A stretch of 64,000 nt of DNA, taken from contig NZ_JABBXB010000002.1 in assembly GCF_013387485.1 (NCBI RefSeq), forward strand, positions 1 through 64,000. Direction: 5' to 3'. Of the stretch, positions 10,692 to 20,964 are shown piece after piece. How positions within the stretch are numbered: the first letter of the stretch is position 1; each line of letters opens with the position of its first letter. The DNA is from Stenotrophomonas sp. SAM-B (lineage in GTDB: Bacteria; Pseudomonadota; Gammaproteobacteria; Xanthomonadales; Xanthomonadaceae). The translations under genes were made by a program, and so were the position numbers. The notes below the pieces were generated by a model that was given only the letters and a program-made list of their open reading frames with translations, was not told where the DNA came from and searched no databases.

Positions 10692-11777
10692 ATGACGCGC
10701 GCGTTCAATTTCAGTGCCGGCCCTGCAACCCTGCCGGAATCGGTCCTGCGCCAGGCGCAGGAAGAGATGTTGGAGTGGAACGGCGCGGGCGCCTCCATTG
10801 TCGAAATGAGCCACCGCGGCCCGGAGTTCATGGCCGTCGCCGCCCAGGCCGAGGCCGATCTGCGCCGCCTGATCGGCATCCCGGACGACTACGCGGTGCT
10901 GTTCCTGGCCGGTGGCGCGACCACGCAGCAGGCCCTGCTCGCGCTCAACTTCGCCCAGCCCGGCCAGACCGTGGATTACGTGCTCACCGGGCACTGGGGC
11001 AAGACCGCGATCAAGCAGGTCAGCCCCTATGTCACGGTCAATGTCGCCGCGAGCAGCGAGGCCAACGGCTTCCACGACATCCCGGCGCGGGCCGGTTGGC
11101 AGCTCTCCGATGACGCGGCCTACGTGCACATCACCGCCAACGAAACCATCCACGGCGTCGAGTTCCGTGACACCCCGGACGTGGGTGACGTGCCGCTGTT
11201 CGCCGATTTCAGCTCCTCGATCGCCAGCGAGCCGCTGGATGTCAGCAGATACGGCCTGATCTATGCCGGCGCGCAGAAGAACCTCGGCCCGGTCGGCGTG
11301 TCGGTGGTGATCGTGCGCCGCGACCTGCTCGAACGCACTGGCCAGCCACGTGCGGACATCTTCGATTACCGCTCGCACGTTGCCCGCGACTCCATGCTCA
11401 ACACGCCGCCGACCTGGAACTGGTACCTGGCCGGGCTGGTGTTCCAGTGGATGCTGGCCGAAGGTGGCGTGGAAGAATTCGCACGCCGCAACGCGGTCAA
11501 GTCGGGCCTGATCTACGAGGCGATCGACCAGTCCGGCGGCTTCTACCGCAATGAAGTCGTCCCGGCCGCCCGCTCGCGCATGAACATCCCGTTCTTCCTG
11601 CCTGACGAGGCGCTCAACGCGCGTTTCGTCAGTGAATCCAAAGCCGCCGGCCTGCTGGCGCTGAAGGGTCACAAGGCGGTCGGCGGCATCCGTGCTTCGC
11701 TGTACAACGCCATGCCGGTGGAGGGCGCGCAGGCGCTGGCCGCCTTCATGCGCGATTTCCAGCAGCGCAACGGCTGA
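10692..11777 (+). CDS. serC: Phosphoserine aminotransferase
   Basis: PLP enzyme that transaminates 3-phosphohydroxypyruvate to O-phosphoserine (serine synthesis) and the analogous step in pyridoxal phosphate synthesis. The 361-residue product starts [15 protein letters not shown], as is typical of the family; the PLP-binding lysine is K196 in [12 protein letters not shown]. The ATG at 10692 is favoured over an open upstream extension to 10650. It heads a plus-strand serC-pheA-aroA block, an arrangement known in gammaproteobacteria, linking serine and aromatic amino acid synthesis. A CATACT hexamer near 10661 could be part of a -10 element. Confidence 0.97.
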   Translation: MTRAFNFSAGPATLPESVLRQAQEEMLEWNGAGASIVEMSHRGPEFMAVAAQAEADLRRLIGIPDDYAVLFLAGGATTQQALLALNFAQPGQTVDYVLTGHWGKTAIKQVSPYVTVNVAASSEANGFHDIPARAGWQLSDDAAYVHITANETIHGVEFRDTPDVGDVPLFADFSSSIASEPLDVSRYGLIYAGAQKNLGPVGVSVVIVRRDLLERTGQPRADIFDYRSHVARDSMLNTPPTWNWYLAGLVFQWMLAEGGVEEFARRNAVKSGLIYEAIDQSGGFYRNEVVPAARSRMNIPFFLPDEALNARFVSESKAAGLLALKGHKAVGGIRASLYNAMPVEGAQALAAFMRDFQQRNG

Positions 11778-11829
11778 CGCATTCGTTTTCCCCGGGGCGC
11801 TCGCCGCCCCACTGCACCGGAACCCCCAG

Positions 11830-13029
11830 ATGGCCACCAAACCCGCCAAGCCCAAGGCCGCCACGCCGGCGCCGAGCACGTCCACCTCGGCTGCACCTGC
11901 GAAGAAGAAGGCCAAGGCCGCCAAGCGCGATGCTGCGCCGGCCGTTGCCGCGCCCGTGCTGTCGGACGTGCGCGCCAAGATCGACCATATCGACCGCAGC
12001 ATCCAGGCGCTGATCGCCGAACGCGCCAACTTCGCCCACCAGGTCGGCAAGGCCAAGGGCAAGCTCGCCGCGGCCGTGGATTACTATCGCCCCGAGCGCG
12101 AAGCGCAGGTGCTGCGCATGGTGGTGGACCGCAACGAAGGCCCGCTCAGCGATGAAGTGCTGGTCCACGTCTACCGGGAAATCATGTCCGCCTGCCTGGC
12201 CCAGCAGGAACCGCTGAAGATCGGTTACCTCGGCCCGGAAGGCACCTTCAGCCAGCAGGCGGTGCTCAAGCATTTCGGCCGCTCCGCGCTGGGCCTGCCG
12301 CTGGCCAGCATCGAAGAAGTCTTCCAGGAAGTGGAAGCAGGCAACGCCGATTTCGGCGTGGTGCCGGTGGAAAACTCGGGGCAGGGCACGATCCAGATCA
12401 CGCTGGACATGTTCCTGACCTCCAACCTGAAGATCTGCGGTGAAGTGGAGCTGCGCGTGCAGCAGTACCTGATGTCGCGCAGTGGCCGGCTGGAGGATGT
12501 CGAGCGCGTGTATGGCCACCCGCAGTCGTTCATGCAGACCTCTTCGTGGCTGCGCGCCAATCTGCCGAAGGCCGAGAAGATTCCGGTCTCCAGCAACGCC
12601 GAGGGCGCACGCCGCGCCCGCAATGCTGAAGATGCCGCCGCCATCGGTGGCGAGAGCGCCGGGCATGTGTATGGCCTGAAGAAGGTGGTGACCAAGCCGA
12701 TCCAGAACGACGCGGACAACACCACGCGCTTTCTGGTCATCGGCCGCAACATCTTCCCGACCTCCGGCCACGACCGCACCTCGGTGCTGGTGTTCATCCA
12801 CGACAAGCCCGGTGCGCTGTTCGACGTGCTCAGCCCGTTCGCGCGGCATGGCATCAGCATGAACCGGATCGAGTCGCGTCCGTCGCACAACGCCAAGTGG
12901 GAATATGGCTTCTTCATCGATCTGGCTGGCCATGTCGAGGACGAGGCGATGCAGGCGGCCCTGGCCGAACTGAAAGCCCACTCGGCACAGATCAAGATCC
13001 TCGGCTCCTATCCGGTCGCCGTGCCCTGA
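11830..13029 (+). CDS. pheA: Chorismate mutase / prephenate dehydratase (P-protein)
   Basis: Bifunctional enzyme taking chorismate to prephenate and then phenylpyruvate in phenylalanine synthesis. The 399-residue protein has, in order: a Lys/Ala-rich N-terminal tail (about 40 residues, low complexity), a chorismate mutase AroQ domain (about 42-130, DVRAKIDHIDRSIQALI), a prephenate dehydratase domain (about 135-315, LGPEGTFSQQA and DNTTRFLVIG) and a C-terminal ACT domain (about 320-395) with the ESRPS motif used in feedback inhibition by phenylalanine. It begins 52 bases after serC, in the same direction. The basic N-terminal tail is longer than in enterobacterial PheA. Confidence 0.96.
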   Translation: MATKPAKPKAATPAPSTSTSAAPAKKKAKAAKRDAAPAVAAPVLSDVRAKIDHIDRSIQALIAERANFAHQVGKAKGKLAAAVDYYRPEREAQVLRMVVDRNEGPLSDEVLVHVYREIMSACLAQQEPLKIGYLGPEGTFSQQAVLKHFGRSALGLPLASIEEVFQEVEAGNADFGVVPVENSGQGTIQITLDMFLTSNLKICGEVELRVQQYLMSRSGRLEDVERVYGHPQSFMQTSSWLRANLPKAEKIPVSSNAEGARRARNAEDAAAIGGESAGHVYGLKKVVTKPIQNDADNTTRFLVIGRNIFPTSGHDRTSVLVFIHDKPGALFDVLSPFARHGISMNRIESRPSHNAKWEYGFFIDLAGHVEDEAMQAALAELKAHSAQIKILGSYPVAVP

Positions 13030-13146
13030 TCCGAACGGCGCAGCCGCCTCGCGCGCTGCGCCTGGTCCGGCGCCCCTCTGGGCGCTGCGGCCCCTCCCGC
13101 ACTCTGTTGCATCGCCGCCGCGGCGGCCCGCCCCATAGGACTTCCG

Positions 13147-14460
13147 ATGACCGCTTCTCCGTACTGGATCGCCCACAAGGGCCAGCCCCTGCAGGGCAGC
13201 CTGACCATTCCCGGCGACAAGTCCGTCTCGCACCGTTCGGTGATGTTCGCCGCGCTGGCCGATGGCGTCTCGCGTATTGACGGTTTCCTGGAAGGCGAAG
13301 ACACCCGCGCCACGGCGGCGATCTTCGCGCAGATGGGCGTGCGCATCGACACCCCGTCGCCCTCGCAGCGCGTCGTGCATGGCGTCGGCGTGGATGGACT
13401 GAAGGCGCCGAGCGCCCCGCTGGACTGCGGCAACGCCGGCACCGGCATGCGCCTGCTGGCGGGCCTGCTGGCTGCACAGTCCTTCGATTCGGTGATGGTC
13501 GGCGATGAATCGCTGTCGCGTCGTCCGATGCGCCGCGTGACCGGTCCGCTGGCCGAGATGGGCGCGAAGATCGACACCGAGGCCGACGGCACGCCGCCGC
13601 TGCGGGTGCACGGTGGCCAAGCGCTGCGCGGCATTGCATTCGCCTCCCCGGTGGCGAGCGCGCAGGTCAAATCCGCGGTGCTGCTGGCCGGTCTCTATGC
13701 CGACGGCGAGACATCGGTCACCGAGCCGCACCCGACCCGCGATTACAGCGAGCGCATGCTGCGCGCGTTCGGCGTGGACATCGAGTTCTCGCCGGGCAAG
13801 GCCCGCCTGCGTGGCGGCCAGCGCCTGCGCCCGACCGATATCGTGGTGCCCGCCGATTTCTCCTCGGCGGCGTTCTTCCTGGTGGCGGCGAGCGTGATTC
13901 CAGGCTCCGCGCTGCGCCTGCGTGCGGTCGGCCTCAACCCGCGCCGCACCGGCCTGCTGGCCGCGCTGCGGCTGATGGGGGCCGATATAACCGAAGAGAA
14001 CCATGCCGAGCAGGGTGGGGAAGCGGTGGCCGATCTGGTGGTGCGCCATGCGCCGCTGCACGGCGCCGAGATTCCCGAAGCGCTGGTGCCGGACATGATC
14101 GACGAGTTCCCGGCGTTGTTCGTGGCTGCTGCCGCCGCACAGGGCAACACCGTGGTGCGCGGTGCGGCCGAACTGCGGGTCAAGGAGTCGGATCGTCTTG
14201 CCGCGATGGCGACCGGCCTGCGCACGCTGGGCGTGCAGGTGAACGAAACCGAGGACGGCGCGACCATCCACGGTGGCGGCGTGCTGGGCAGCGGCACCAT
14301 CGAAAGCCACGGCGACCACCGCATCGCGATGGCCTTCGCGATTGCCGGCCAGCTCAGCAGCGGCGAAGTACGGGTCAATGACATCGCCAACGTGGCGACG
14401 TCCTTCCCCGATTTCGATGGCCTGGCGACCGGTGCGGGCTTCGGGCTTCGCGCCGGCTGA
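13147..14460 (+). CDS. aroA: 3-phosphoshikimate 1-carboxyvinyltransferase (EPSP synthase)
   Basis: Transfers enolpyruvyl from PEP to shikimate-3-phosphate in the shikimate pathway. The 437-residue product begins with PGDKSVSHRSVM (about residues 19-30), the conserved lysine-containing substrate site. It also has NAGTGMRLL near residue 97 and the C-terminal VKESDRL and HGDHRIAM motifs. It is the last gene of the serC-pheA-aroA block, 117 bases after pheA, and is followed by a SMAG repeat and a terminator. Confidence 0.97.
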   Translation: MTASPYWIAHKGQPLQGSLTIPGDKSVSHRSVMFAALADGVSRIDGFLEGEDTRATAAIFAQMGVRIDTPSPSQRVVHGVGVDGLKAPSAPLDCGNAGTGMRLLAGLLAAQSFDSVMVGDESLSRRPMRRVTGPLAEMGAKIDTEADGTPPLRVHGGQALRGIAFASPVASAQVKSAVLLAGLYADGETSVTEPHPTRDYSERMLRAFGVDIEFSPGKARLRGGQRLRPTDIVVPADFSSAAFFLVAASVIPGSALRLRAVGLNPRRTGLLAALRLMGADITEENHAEQGGEAVADLVVRHAPLHGAEIPEALVPDMIDEFPALFVAAAAAQGNTVVRGAAELRVKESDRLAAMATGLRTLGVQVNETEDGATIHGGGVLGSGTIESHGDHRIAMAFAIAGQLSSGEVRVNDIANVATSFPDFDGLATGAGFGLRAG

Positions 14461-14509
14461 GATAATGCCGGGTTCTGCCGCTGCTGCGTCCAGATGTCGG
14501 GTATGCGTG

Positions 14510-14534
14510 GTTGCCGGGCAGCGCCCGGCACTAC
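14510..14534 (-). repeat. SMAG-type GTAG palindromic repeat
   Basis: On the minus strand this reads GTAGTGCCGGGCGCTGCCC and continues to GGCAACC: a GTAG head followed by a GCCGGGC/GCCCGGC hairpin. It is the same class as the copy at 10552, in the opposite orientation, and lies in the short gap after aroA. Confidence 0.75.
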
Positions 14535-14570
14535 CTTGACCTCGCGCCGTCGCGGCGCTTCGCAGAACAA

Positions 14571-14597
14571 AAAAGGGAGGCCATTGGCCTCCCTTTT
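14571..14597. terminator. Bidirectional rho-independent terminator
   Basis: Perfect 12-base stem (AAAAGGGAGGCC pairing with GGCCTCCCTTTT) with a 3-base loop. It lies between the convergent aroA and TonB-domain gene and has a T-run on either strand, so it can serve both. Confidence 0.88.
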
Positions 14598-14620
14598 CGT
14601 TCCGGCCTCAGCGCATCAGG

Positions 14621-15199
14621 TTAGCGCTCGGTGCGGAAATCCACCGGCACGCGAACCACGCTGGCCACGGCGCGGCCGTTGTGCATCGCCGGCTCGAACT
14701 TCCAGTCGCGCACGGTGGTCAGCACCGCGCGATCCAGGTCGCGGTCACGCGTGCCGCTGCGCTGCACGATGTTGGCTTCGGTCACCTGGCCGCGGGTATC
14801 CACGTTGAGGCTGGCCACCACGCTGCCCTCCACGCCGCTGCGCAGGGCAGTACGCGGGTAAGCCGGCTTCACGTTGCTTGCCAGCGGACGGGCCTCGCGG
14901 TTGCGCACAGCCGGGGTCGCCTTGCGCTGATCGGCGGCCGGTGCGGCCTGGCGTGCAGCCGGGGCGGGCGTCGTCGCGACGGGTGCGGTTTCAGTGGCCG
15001 GCAACATACGCTGGCCCACCGGTGCATCGTTGGTATCGCCCGGGGTGGCATAGCGCAGCCACACCAGCGCGGCGGCGAACATCGCCACGATCAACGCGAC
15101 CCACAACCAGGGCGACGTGCGGCGGTTATGGGGCTCATCGATCACGTCGCGCTGACGCTGCGGCGAGCGGGGCATGTCCGGGGCATGGGTAACACTCAT
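14621..15199 (-). CDS. TonB-family energy-transduction-like protein
   Basis: The 192-residue protein has a short cytosolic N-terminus, one membrane helix (WLWVALIVAMFAAALVWL, about 31-48), an Ala/Thr/Pro-rich linker and a C-terminal TonB domain (about 105-190, with YPRTALRSGVEGSV and WKFEPAMHNG). Known TonB proteins carry proton-motive energy from ExbBD to outer-membrane receptors. No exbBD or receptor gene lies nearby and the linker is short and not strongly Pro-Lys rich, so its exact role is open. ATG 15199 follows an AGGAG ribosome-binding site. It is paralogous to the next gene, 148 bases away in the same direction. Confidence 0.82.
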   Translation of the reverse strand: MSVTHAPDMPRSPQRQRDVIDEPHNRRTSPWLWVALIVAMFAAALVWLRYATPGDTNDAPVGQRMLPATETAPVATTPAPAARQAAPAADQRKATPAVRNREARPLASNVKPAYPRTALRSGVEGSVVASLNVDTRGQVTEANIVQRSGTRDRDLDRAVLTTVRDWKFEPAMHNGRAVASVVRVPVDFRTER

Positions 15200-15320
15200 G
15201 GCTGACTCCTGGTGTCGATGTGACACCTGCAGTCTTGCCTGTACCCGGTTGCGGATGTGTCAGCGCACCGTCAACGCGATGACTGCATTCCCATCGAGGT
15301 TCAGTTTGCTGAGCCGTTGC

Positions 15321-15344
15321 AAAATCGCCGCGTCACGCGGCGAT
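15321..15344 (-). terminator. Terminator of the second TonB-domain gene
   Basis: Nine-base stem ATCGCCGCG / CGCGGCGAT with a 3-base loop, followed by TTTT on the minus strand, just after the stop codon of the gene at 15348-15983. Confidence 0.8.
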
Positions 15345-15347
15345 GCA

Positions 15348-15983
15348 TCACTGCGGCGTGAAGTCGAAGGGCACTTCCAGGCTGCCAGGCACTGGTACGC
15401 CGTTGTTCTGCGCCGGCTGGAAGCGCCAGCGGCGCACCGCGTCGGAGGCCGCGCGGTCAAGATCGCGTGAACCGCTGCGCTGGATCAACGTGACTGCCGA
15501 GGGATAGCCCGTGGCATCCACATCCACGCGTACCACCACGGTGCCGCGGTCACCGCGGCGCAATGCAGCGGGGGGATAGCTCGGCGGCGGCGACTGATCG
15601 GCGATCGGCTGCGGGCGATCGCTCGGTGCCATCGCGGTCGGCGCGGCCGGTGCGGTGGGCGCAGCGGGGGCGACCGGCGGCGGGGGTGGTGCGGTCTCCA
15701 CCAGCTGCGGCTTCTCTTCGTTGGCCGGCGGTGCCTTGGCATCGGGCATGTCGCTGGAGCCGGCAGCGGCGGCCAGCGGCTCGGGCAGCGGCACCACCTC
15801 GGCCACCTGCGCAGGGGTCTGCGCGGCCGGGTCGGCCTTGTAGAACTCGTTGTTGCGGCTGCTCAGCCAGACCACCAGGAACAGCAGCAGGCCTACGCCG
15901 AAGGCGATCGCGGCGATCACGAGGCTGCGGCGGGGCAGGTGGAAGGTGATGTTCTTGCCAGAAGTCGAGCGGGAAGCAGACAT
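15348..15983 (-). CDS. TonB-family protein
   Basis: The 211-residue product has a cytosolic N-terminus, one membrane helix (SLVIAAIAFGVGLLLFLVVWL, about 20-40), a Pro/Ala-rich periplasmic linker and a C-terminal TonB domain (about 130-210: SYPPAALRRGDRGTVVV and RWRFQPAQNNG). It shares domain order and C-terminal motifs with its neighbour at 14621-15199, implying a tandem duplication. It probably acts in the inner membrane and periplasm; no partner receptor is encoded in the window. It is divergent from serS, 112 bases away. Confidence 0.83.
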   Translation of the reverse strand: MSASRSTSGKNITFHLPRRSLVIAAIAFGVGLLLFLVVWLSSRNNEFYKADPAAQTPAQVAEVVPLPEPLAAAAGSSDMPDAKAPPANEEKPQLVETAPPPPPVAPAAPTAPAAPTAMAPSDRPQPIADQSPPPSYPPAALRRGDRGTVVVRVDVDATGYPSAVTLIQRSGSRDLDRAASDAVRRWRFQPAQNNGVPVPGSLEVPFDFTPQ

Positions 15984-16062
15984 GGGGCATACCGTATGGA
16001 TCACCGCGATTCTGCCACGCCCGGGATGAACCGGCGGCAGAAAAACGCATAACAGGCGATAA

Positions 16063-17376
<1,314 letters not shown>

Positions 17377-17394
17377 TCCAGCGCCTTGACGGAC

Positions 17395-17422
17395 AAAAAA
17401 CCCGCCGAAAGGCGGGTTTTTT
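17395..17422 (+). terminator. Rho-independent terminator of serS
   Basis: Perfect 12-base stem AAAAAACCCGCC / GGCGGGTTTTTT with a GAAA loop, 19 bases after the serS stop. The A and T runs let it act from either side. Confidence 0.92.
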
Positions 17423-17434
17423 GTTGGTGCCCCG

Positions 17435-17505
17435 GTAGAGCCACCCCATGGGTGGCTGCCCAACCGGTCATGCATCACCTGCAGCCACCCATGGGGTGGC
17501 TCTAC
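17435..17505. repeat. Dimeric inverted SMAG repeat
   Basis: Two GTAG-headed units face each other: GTAGAGCCACCCCATGGGTG at 17435 and its inverse ending at 17505, separated by about 23 bases. Each unit also folds into its own AGCCACCC/GGGTGGCT hairpin. The GTAG head of the right unit supplies the TAG stop codon of the SH3-like gene at 17502. Confidence 0.82.
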
Positions 17506-17861
17506 CCGTCCGACATCGGCGTCAGCACGCCCAGCGGCACCCACCCAGACGATGTGCCGCCGACCACCTCGCACCACACCCAGCTGTTGAGCACGCGCTC
17601 ACCGCGCACGTGCTGGCCCACGTCGACATCCAGTTCGCGCGCACAGTAGGCCTCGGCCGCCATCGCATCGCCCTGCGCGTTCCTGCCGATCACCTGCGCC
17701 GGTACCCAGCCTGCGGCCTGGCCCGGGGTCTCGCACAGATACCAGTTGTCCCAGCCTTCGGGCCCCTGATAGCGCTCGCCGACCTGCAGCGCGTCGCCGG
17801 GCTGCAGGGTGATCGGGTGGGGGAACTCACTGCGGTGGGTCTGGACGACGCGGTAATCCAT
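17502..17861 (-). CDS. SH3-like domain protein
   Basis: The 119-residue cytosolic protein consists of two tandem SH3-like beta-rich units: residues about 1-60 (ending GWVPAQVIG) and 65-119 (ending GWVPLGVLTP), each with the terminal GWVP signature. It resembles the variant-SH3 / ligand-binding SH3 proteins found in proteobacteria; no enzymatic domain is present. The function is unknown. Its stop codon lies inside the SMAG repeat at 17435-17505, so its 3' end may have been set by that repeat. Confidence 0.7.
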   Translation of the reverse strand: MDYRVVQTHRSEFPHPITLQPGDALQVGERYQGPEGWDNWYLCETPGQAAGWVPAQVIGRNAQGDAMAAEAYCARELDVDVGQHVRGERVLNSWVWCEVVGGTSSGWVPLGVLTPMSDG

Positions 17862-18182
17862 GCGGAATCAGCTGTGTGCAAAGGGCCCCCAGCTTAGCGG
17901 CCATTCCCGCGACGCTGCAGCGTTGATTGCGTCATCGGTGCGGCTTCCAGAAAGGAAGAGAGACAGGTCAGAAAGAGCCTTAATGAAATGTAGGAGAAGT
18001 TGAGAGCCGAGTGGGCGGAAGTCGGCGTGAAGGGCCCCAGAGACGGCAGGCACGGGGCTTCGCGGATTGAGCATCCGGTGGGCCGCCCGCACGGCCCGTA
18101 TGTGGCGGTGTGATCGACGCCCGTTTCCTGCGGCACACAGCGAACAGGCTGGGCACTGACCTCTACTTCCACAGGACGCCCG
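17862..18182. other. Intergenic region without a supported gene
   Basis: A divergent 321-base gap. Several frames stay open here only because GC is high. I see no repeat, tRNA or convincing small gene; it presumably holds the two promoters. Confidence 0.5.
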
Positions 18183-18836
18183 GTGAAAACAGCGGCTGCA
18201 CCTCTCCCATCCTCCAATCCCGCCGGCATCGCCGCGTGGCTGATGCTGGGCATCGCCTGGCTGTGCTTCCTGATCCCGTTCCCGGGGCTCGGGATGTTCC
18301 TCGGCTGGCCGCTCAATATGGTCGCCTTCATCCTGGCCGTCGTCGCGATGGCCAAGGGCGGCGCAGGCAAGGGCATCGCCCAGCTCCTGCTGTCCCTCGT
18401 CGTCTCCCCGCTGGTCTACCTGGTGGGCGTGGTGGTGTTCGCGGGCGCCGTCAGCGCGATCAGCCAGCCGGCCCTCGATGGCAAGGCTCCCGCGGACAAG
18501 AGCAGCCATCAGGACATCGCCATCGCGCCCGTTGCGCCTGTCGAGATCACGGCGCGCCAGCTCTATCGGGACTACGAGGCCAATGAGGTCGCCGCCGACG
18601 TCCTCTACAAAGGCAAGCGGCTGCTGATCTCGGGCGGCGTTGCCGCCATCCAGACCGACCTGTTGGATGAACCGCAGGTGCTGCTGAAGGCCGGAAGCGT
18701 CGAGCAGGTGATGATCTCCGGGCTCTCAAGGGAGGCGGCCGGCGCGCTCAGCAAAGGCGACGCCGTGCTCGCGGCCTGCACAGGCAACGGCATGATCCAG
18801 GGCGCACCGGTGACGCGGGACTGCGAACTCCAGTAA
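18183..18836 (+). CDS. Membrane protein with OB-fold-like C-terminal domain
   Basis: The 217-residue protein has two or three N-terminal membrane helices (about residues 15-35, 38-58 and 65-95, ending VYLVGVVVFAGAV). A soluble domain follows, beginning ITARQLYRDYEANEVAADVLYKG and continuing with LLISGGVAAIQ. This pattern resembles the tRNA_anti-like (OB-fold) domain seen in small bacterial lipoproteins. The C-terminal part would sit on the periplasmic face. The start is a GTG. No operon partner; function unknown. Confidence 0.68.
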   Translation: MKTAAAPLPSSNPAGIAAWLMLGIAWLCFLIPFPGLGMFLGWPLNMVAFILAVVAMAKGGAGKGIAQLLLSLVVSPLVYLVGVVVFAGAVSAISQPALDGKAPADKSSHQDIAIAPVAPVEITARQLYRDYEANEVAADVLYKGKRLLISGGVAAIQTDLLDEPQVLLKAGSVEQVMISGLSREAAGALSKGDAVLAACTGNGMIQGAPVTRDCELQ

Positions 18837-18857
18837 GGCAGAGCCGCGTTAAAAAAA

Positions 18858-18881
18858 AGATGGCCCCGGGAAGGGCCATCT
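18858..18881 (-). terminator. Terminator of azoR
   Basis: Nine-base stem AGATGGCCC / GGGCCATCT, followed on the minus strand by a run of eight T. A second inverted repeat (ACCCACACCGT / ACGGTGTGGGT, about 18888-18928) lies between it and azoR and may also fold in the transcript. Confidence 0.85.
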
Positions 18882-18938
18882 CTGCCACACCCACACCGTC
18901 ACGACGAGGGGGAGGGAACGGTGTGGGTCGCGCGTGGC

Positions 18939-19520
18939 TCAGGCTGCGGCGAGTTCTTCCGGCTGCGGCAGCGCGGCCAGGGCCTGGGCAATCGCATCGG
19001 TGCGGTGCTGCGGCGAGTAGGCGATGCCCTCGGCGCGCACGAACTCGACGTTGTCGATGCCGAAGAAGGCGAAGACCTGGCGCAGGTACGGATCCTGGAA
19101 ATCGGTCGGGGCGCCGGTGTGCAGGCCGCCGCGGCTGCTGGCCACGATCACGCGCTTGCCGCCGGCGAGGCCCACCGGGCCGTTCTCGGTGTACTTGAAG
19201 GTGCGCCCGGCCACGGCCAGGCGGTCAATCCACGCCTTGAGGGTGGAGGCGACGCTGAAGTTGTACATTGGAGAGCCGATGACAACCACGTCGGCCGCCA
19301 GGAACTGCGCCAGCACCTGCTCGGCGTCGGCCACTTCGGCCGGGTCGGACTGGGTCAGGGATGAGCTGCGCAGGTGCGGAACGGGCTGGGCGTCGAGGTC
19401 GCGGTAGCTCACCTCCAGGCCCGGGACCTGGTCGCGCCACTGCTGGACCACGGCGGCGGACAGCTGGCGGGAGACCGAGTTTTCGCCAAGCACGCTGGCG
19501 TCGATGTGAAGAAGCTTCAT
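18939..19520 (-). CDS. azoR: FMN-dependent NADH-azoreductase
   Basis: Flavodoxin-fold quinone/azo reductase using FMN and NADH. The 193-residue product starts MKLLHIDASVLGENSVSR (phosphate-binding loop for FMN) and has GSPMYNFSVAS and SSRGGLH segments that contact flavin. Homologues detoxify quinones and reduce azo dyes in the cytosol. The ATG at 19520 is preferred over a start three codons upstream. It is divergent from a LysR-family gene, 123 bases away, which is the likely regulator. A terminator follows. Confidence 0.92.
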   Translation of the reverse strand: MKLLHIDASVLGENSVSRQLSAAVVQQWRDQVPGLEVSYRDLDAQPVPHLRSSSLTQSDPAEVADAEQVLAQFLAADVVVIGSPMYNFSVASTLKAWIDRLAVAGRTFKYTENGPVGLAGGKRVIVASSRGGLHTGAPTDFQDPYLRQVFAFFGIDNVEFVRAEGIAYSPQHRTDAIAQALAALPQPEELAAA

Positions 19521-19643
19521 GGCAATCACCTGATTCTGAAGGAGGGGCGGTAGACGCCGCCGACGGAGAACAGGTTAGGTTGTTGCTTGATTGGAATAAA
19601 GGTGATTGAATACCACGTATTGTTCTATATCTGGAACTTCGGT

Positions 19644-20636
19644 ATGCAAGACCTCAACGACCTCTACTACTTCGCCATGGTGGTGGATCATGGTGGTTTC
19701 GCCGCAGCAGAACGCGCGCTCGGCATCCCCAAATCCCGCCTGAGCCGCCGTATCAGCCAGTTGGAAACCGACCTGGGCGTCCGCCTGCTGCAGCGCTCCA
19801 CGCGCCGCTTCGCGGTGACCGACGTCGGCACCAGCGTGCATCGTCACGCGCAGACCATGCTCGCCGAGGCCCAGGCCGCGCGTGAGGTGGTCGACCGCCT
19901 CAGCGCCGAGCCACGTGGCCTCGTGCGTGCCAGCGTGCCGGTCTCGCTCGCGCAGATGCAGCTGCCCAAGCTGCTGCCCAAGTTCCTGGCCCAGTATCCG
20001 AAGGTGCGGCTGCAGCTGAACATCAGCAACCGCCGCGTGGACATCATCAATGAAGGCTACGACGTCGCTCTGCGCGTGCGCTCGCGCCTGGATGACGATG
20101 GCAGCCTGGTGATGCGCAGCTTCGGCCAGGTGCAGGAACTGCTGGTCGCCAGCCCGAAGTACCTCGATCGCGCCGGCCGCCCGAAGGACCCGGACGAGCT
20201 GACCAACCACGTCACCCTGAGCATCAGCGAAGACGAAGCCCGCCAGCGCTGGGAACTGCACGGCCCGGAAGGCGCGGTACGCCGCGTGGACCTGCAGCCG
20301 CGCGTGGCCGGTTTTGATTTCCCGCTGCTGCAGAGCATGGTCAAGGACGGCTTCGGCATCACCATGCTGCCGGAAACCGTCTGCGCCGACGCCGTGCGCA
20401 ACGGCGAACTGGAAGTGGTGCTGCCGGACTGGTCGCTGCCGCAGGGCATCTGCCACGCCGTCTTCGCCTCCCGCCGCGGCCTGCTGCCGGCAGTGCGCGT
20501 GTTCATCGACTTCCTGGCCGAGCACCTGCCGCCGCAGCTGGAGGCTTCGCGCCTGGATTGCGGTGGCGCGTGCGAGCGTGCCAAGGAGAAGATCAAGGCC
20601 AGTGCCTTGGGTGCCTTGGCGGTGGATGCGGGCTGA
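19644..20636 (+). CDS. LysR-family transcriptional regulator
   Basis: The 330-residue protein has a typical N-terminal winged HTH (about residues 1-60: GGFAAAERALGIPKSRLSRR) and a substrate-binding domain (about 90-300). The order matches LysR members of the DsdC/AaeR-like CrgA group. The ATG at 19644 fits the usual MQDLNDLYYF start; the frame open upstream to 19587 is ignored. It is divergent from azoR, the classic layout for a LysR regulator and its target. The C-terminal tail beyond residue 300 is longer than average. Confidence 0.9.
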   Translation: MQDLNDLYYFAMVVDHGGFAAAERALGIPKSRLSRRISQLETDLGVRLLQRSTRRFAVTDVGTSVHRHAQTMLAEAQAAREVVDRLSAEPRGLVRASVPVSLAQMQLPKLLPKFLAQYPKVRLQLNISNRRVDIINEGYDVALRVRSRLDDDGSLVMRSFGQVQELLVASPKYLDRAGRPKDPDELTNHVTLSISEDEARQRWELHGPEGAVRRVDLQPRVAGFDFPLLQSMVKDGFGITMLPETVCADAVRNGELEVVLPDWSLPQGICHAVFASRRGLLPAVRVFIDFLAEHLPPQLEASRLDCGGACERAKEKIKASALGALAVDAG

Positions 20637-20790
20637 GCCCGACCGCTGGCGGGTGGGCAAATCCCACCTGAAATGCGAGAATGCGACCCCCGGCCAAAGC
20701 CGGGGAGCCATGCCGGACGGGGCGCTGCCCCGACCGGTTGCCTGGGTTGCAATGACCTGGGCACGCGGGGCGCGGAAGCGCTGCCGATAC

Positions 20791-20880
20791 GGAGAGATGG
20801 CCGAGCGGTTTAAGGCACCGGTCTTGAAAACCGGCGAAGGGTCATTCCTTCCGTGGGTTCGAATCCCACTCTCTCCGCCA
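20791..20880 (+). tRNA. tRNA-Ser (anticodon UGA)
   Basis: A 90-base class II tRNA with acceptor GGAGAGA paired to TCTCTCC, discriminator G and encoded CCA. The anticodon stem CCGGT/ACCGG holds loop CTTGAAA with anticodon TGA at 20825-20827, a long variable arm is present, and the T loop is GGTTCGAATCC. An integrase gene begins 84 bases downstream, so the 3' end is the probable attachment site of the genomic island. Confidence 0.97.
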
Positions 20881-20964
20881 ATCACGTATAAGTCATTGAT
20901 TCTAAATATGAATTTTTGATGTGTCCTGATTGGTAGGCGGAAAGCATGCAGAGGCGACAATCGC

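Noticed and set aside
11746..14319. 857-codon minus-strand frame
   Set aside because: Antisense shadow of pheA and aroA; low-complexity translation.
17868..18509. 213-codon minus-strand frame
   Set aside because: Overlaps the membrane protein gene at 18183; no start signal and no family pattern.
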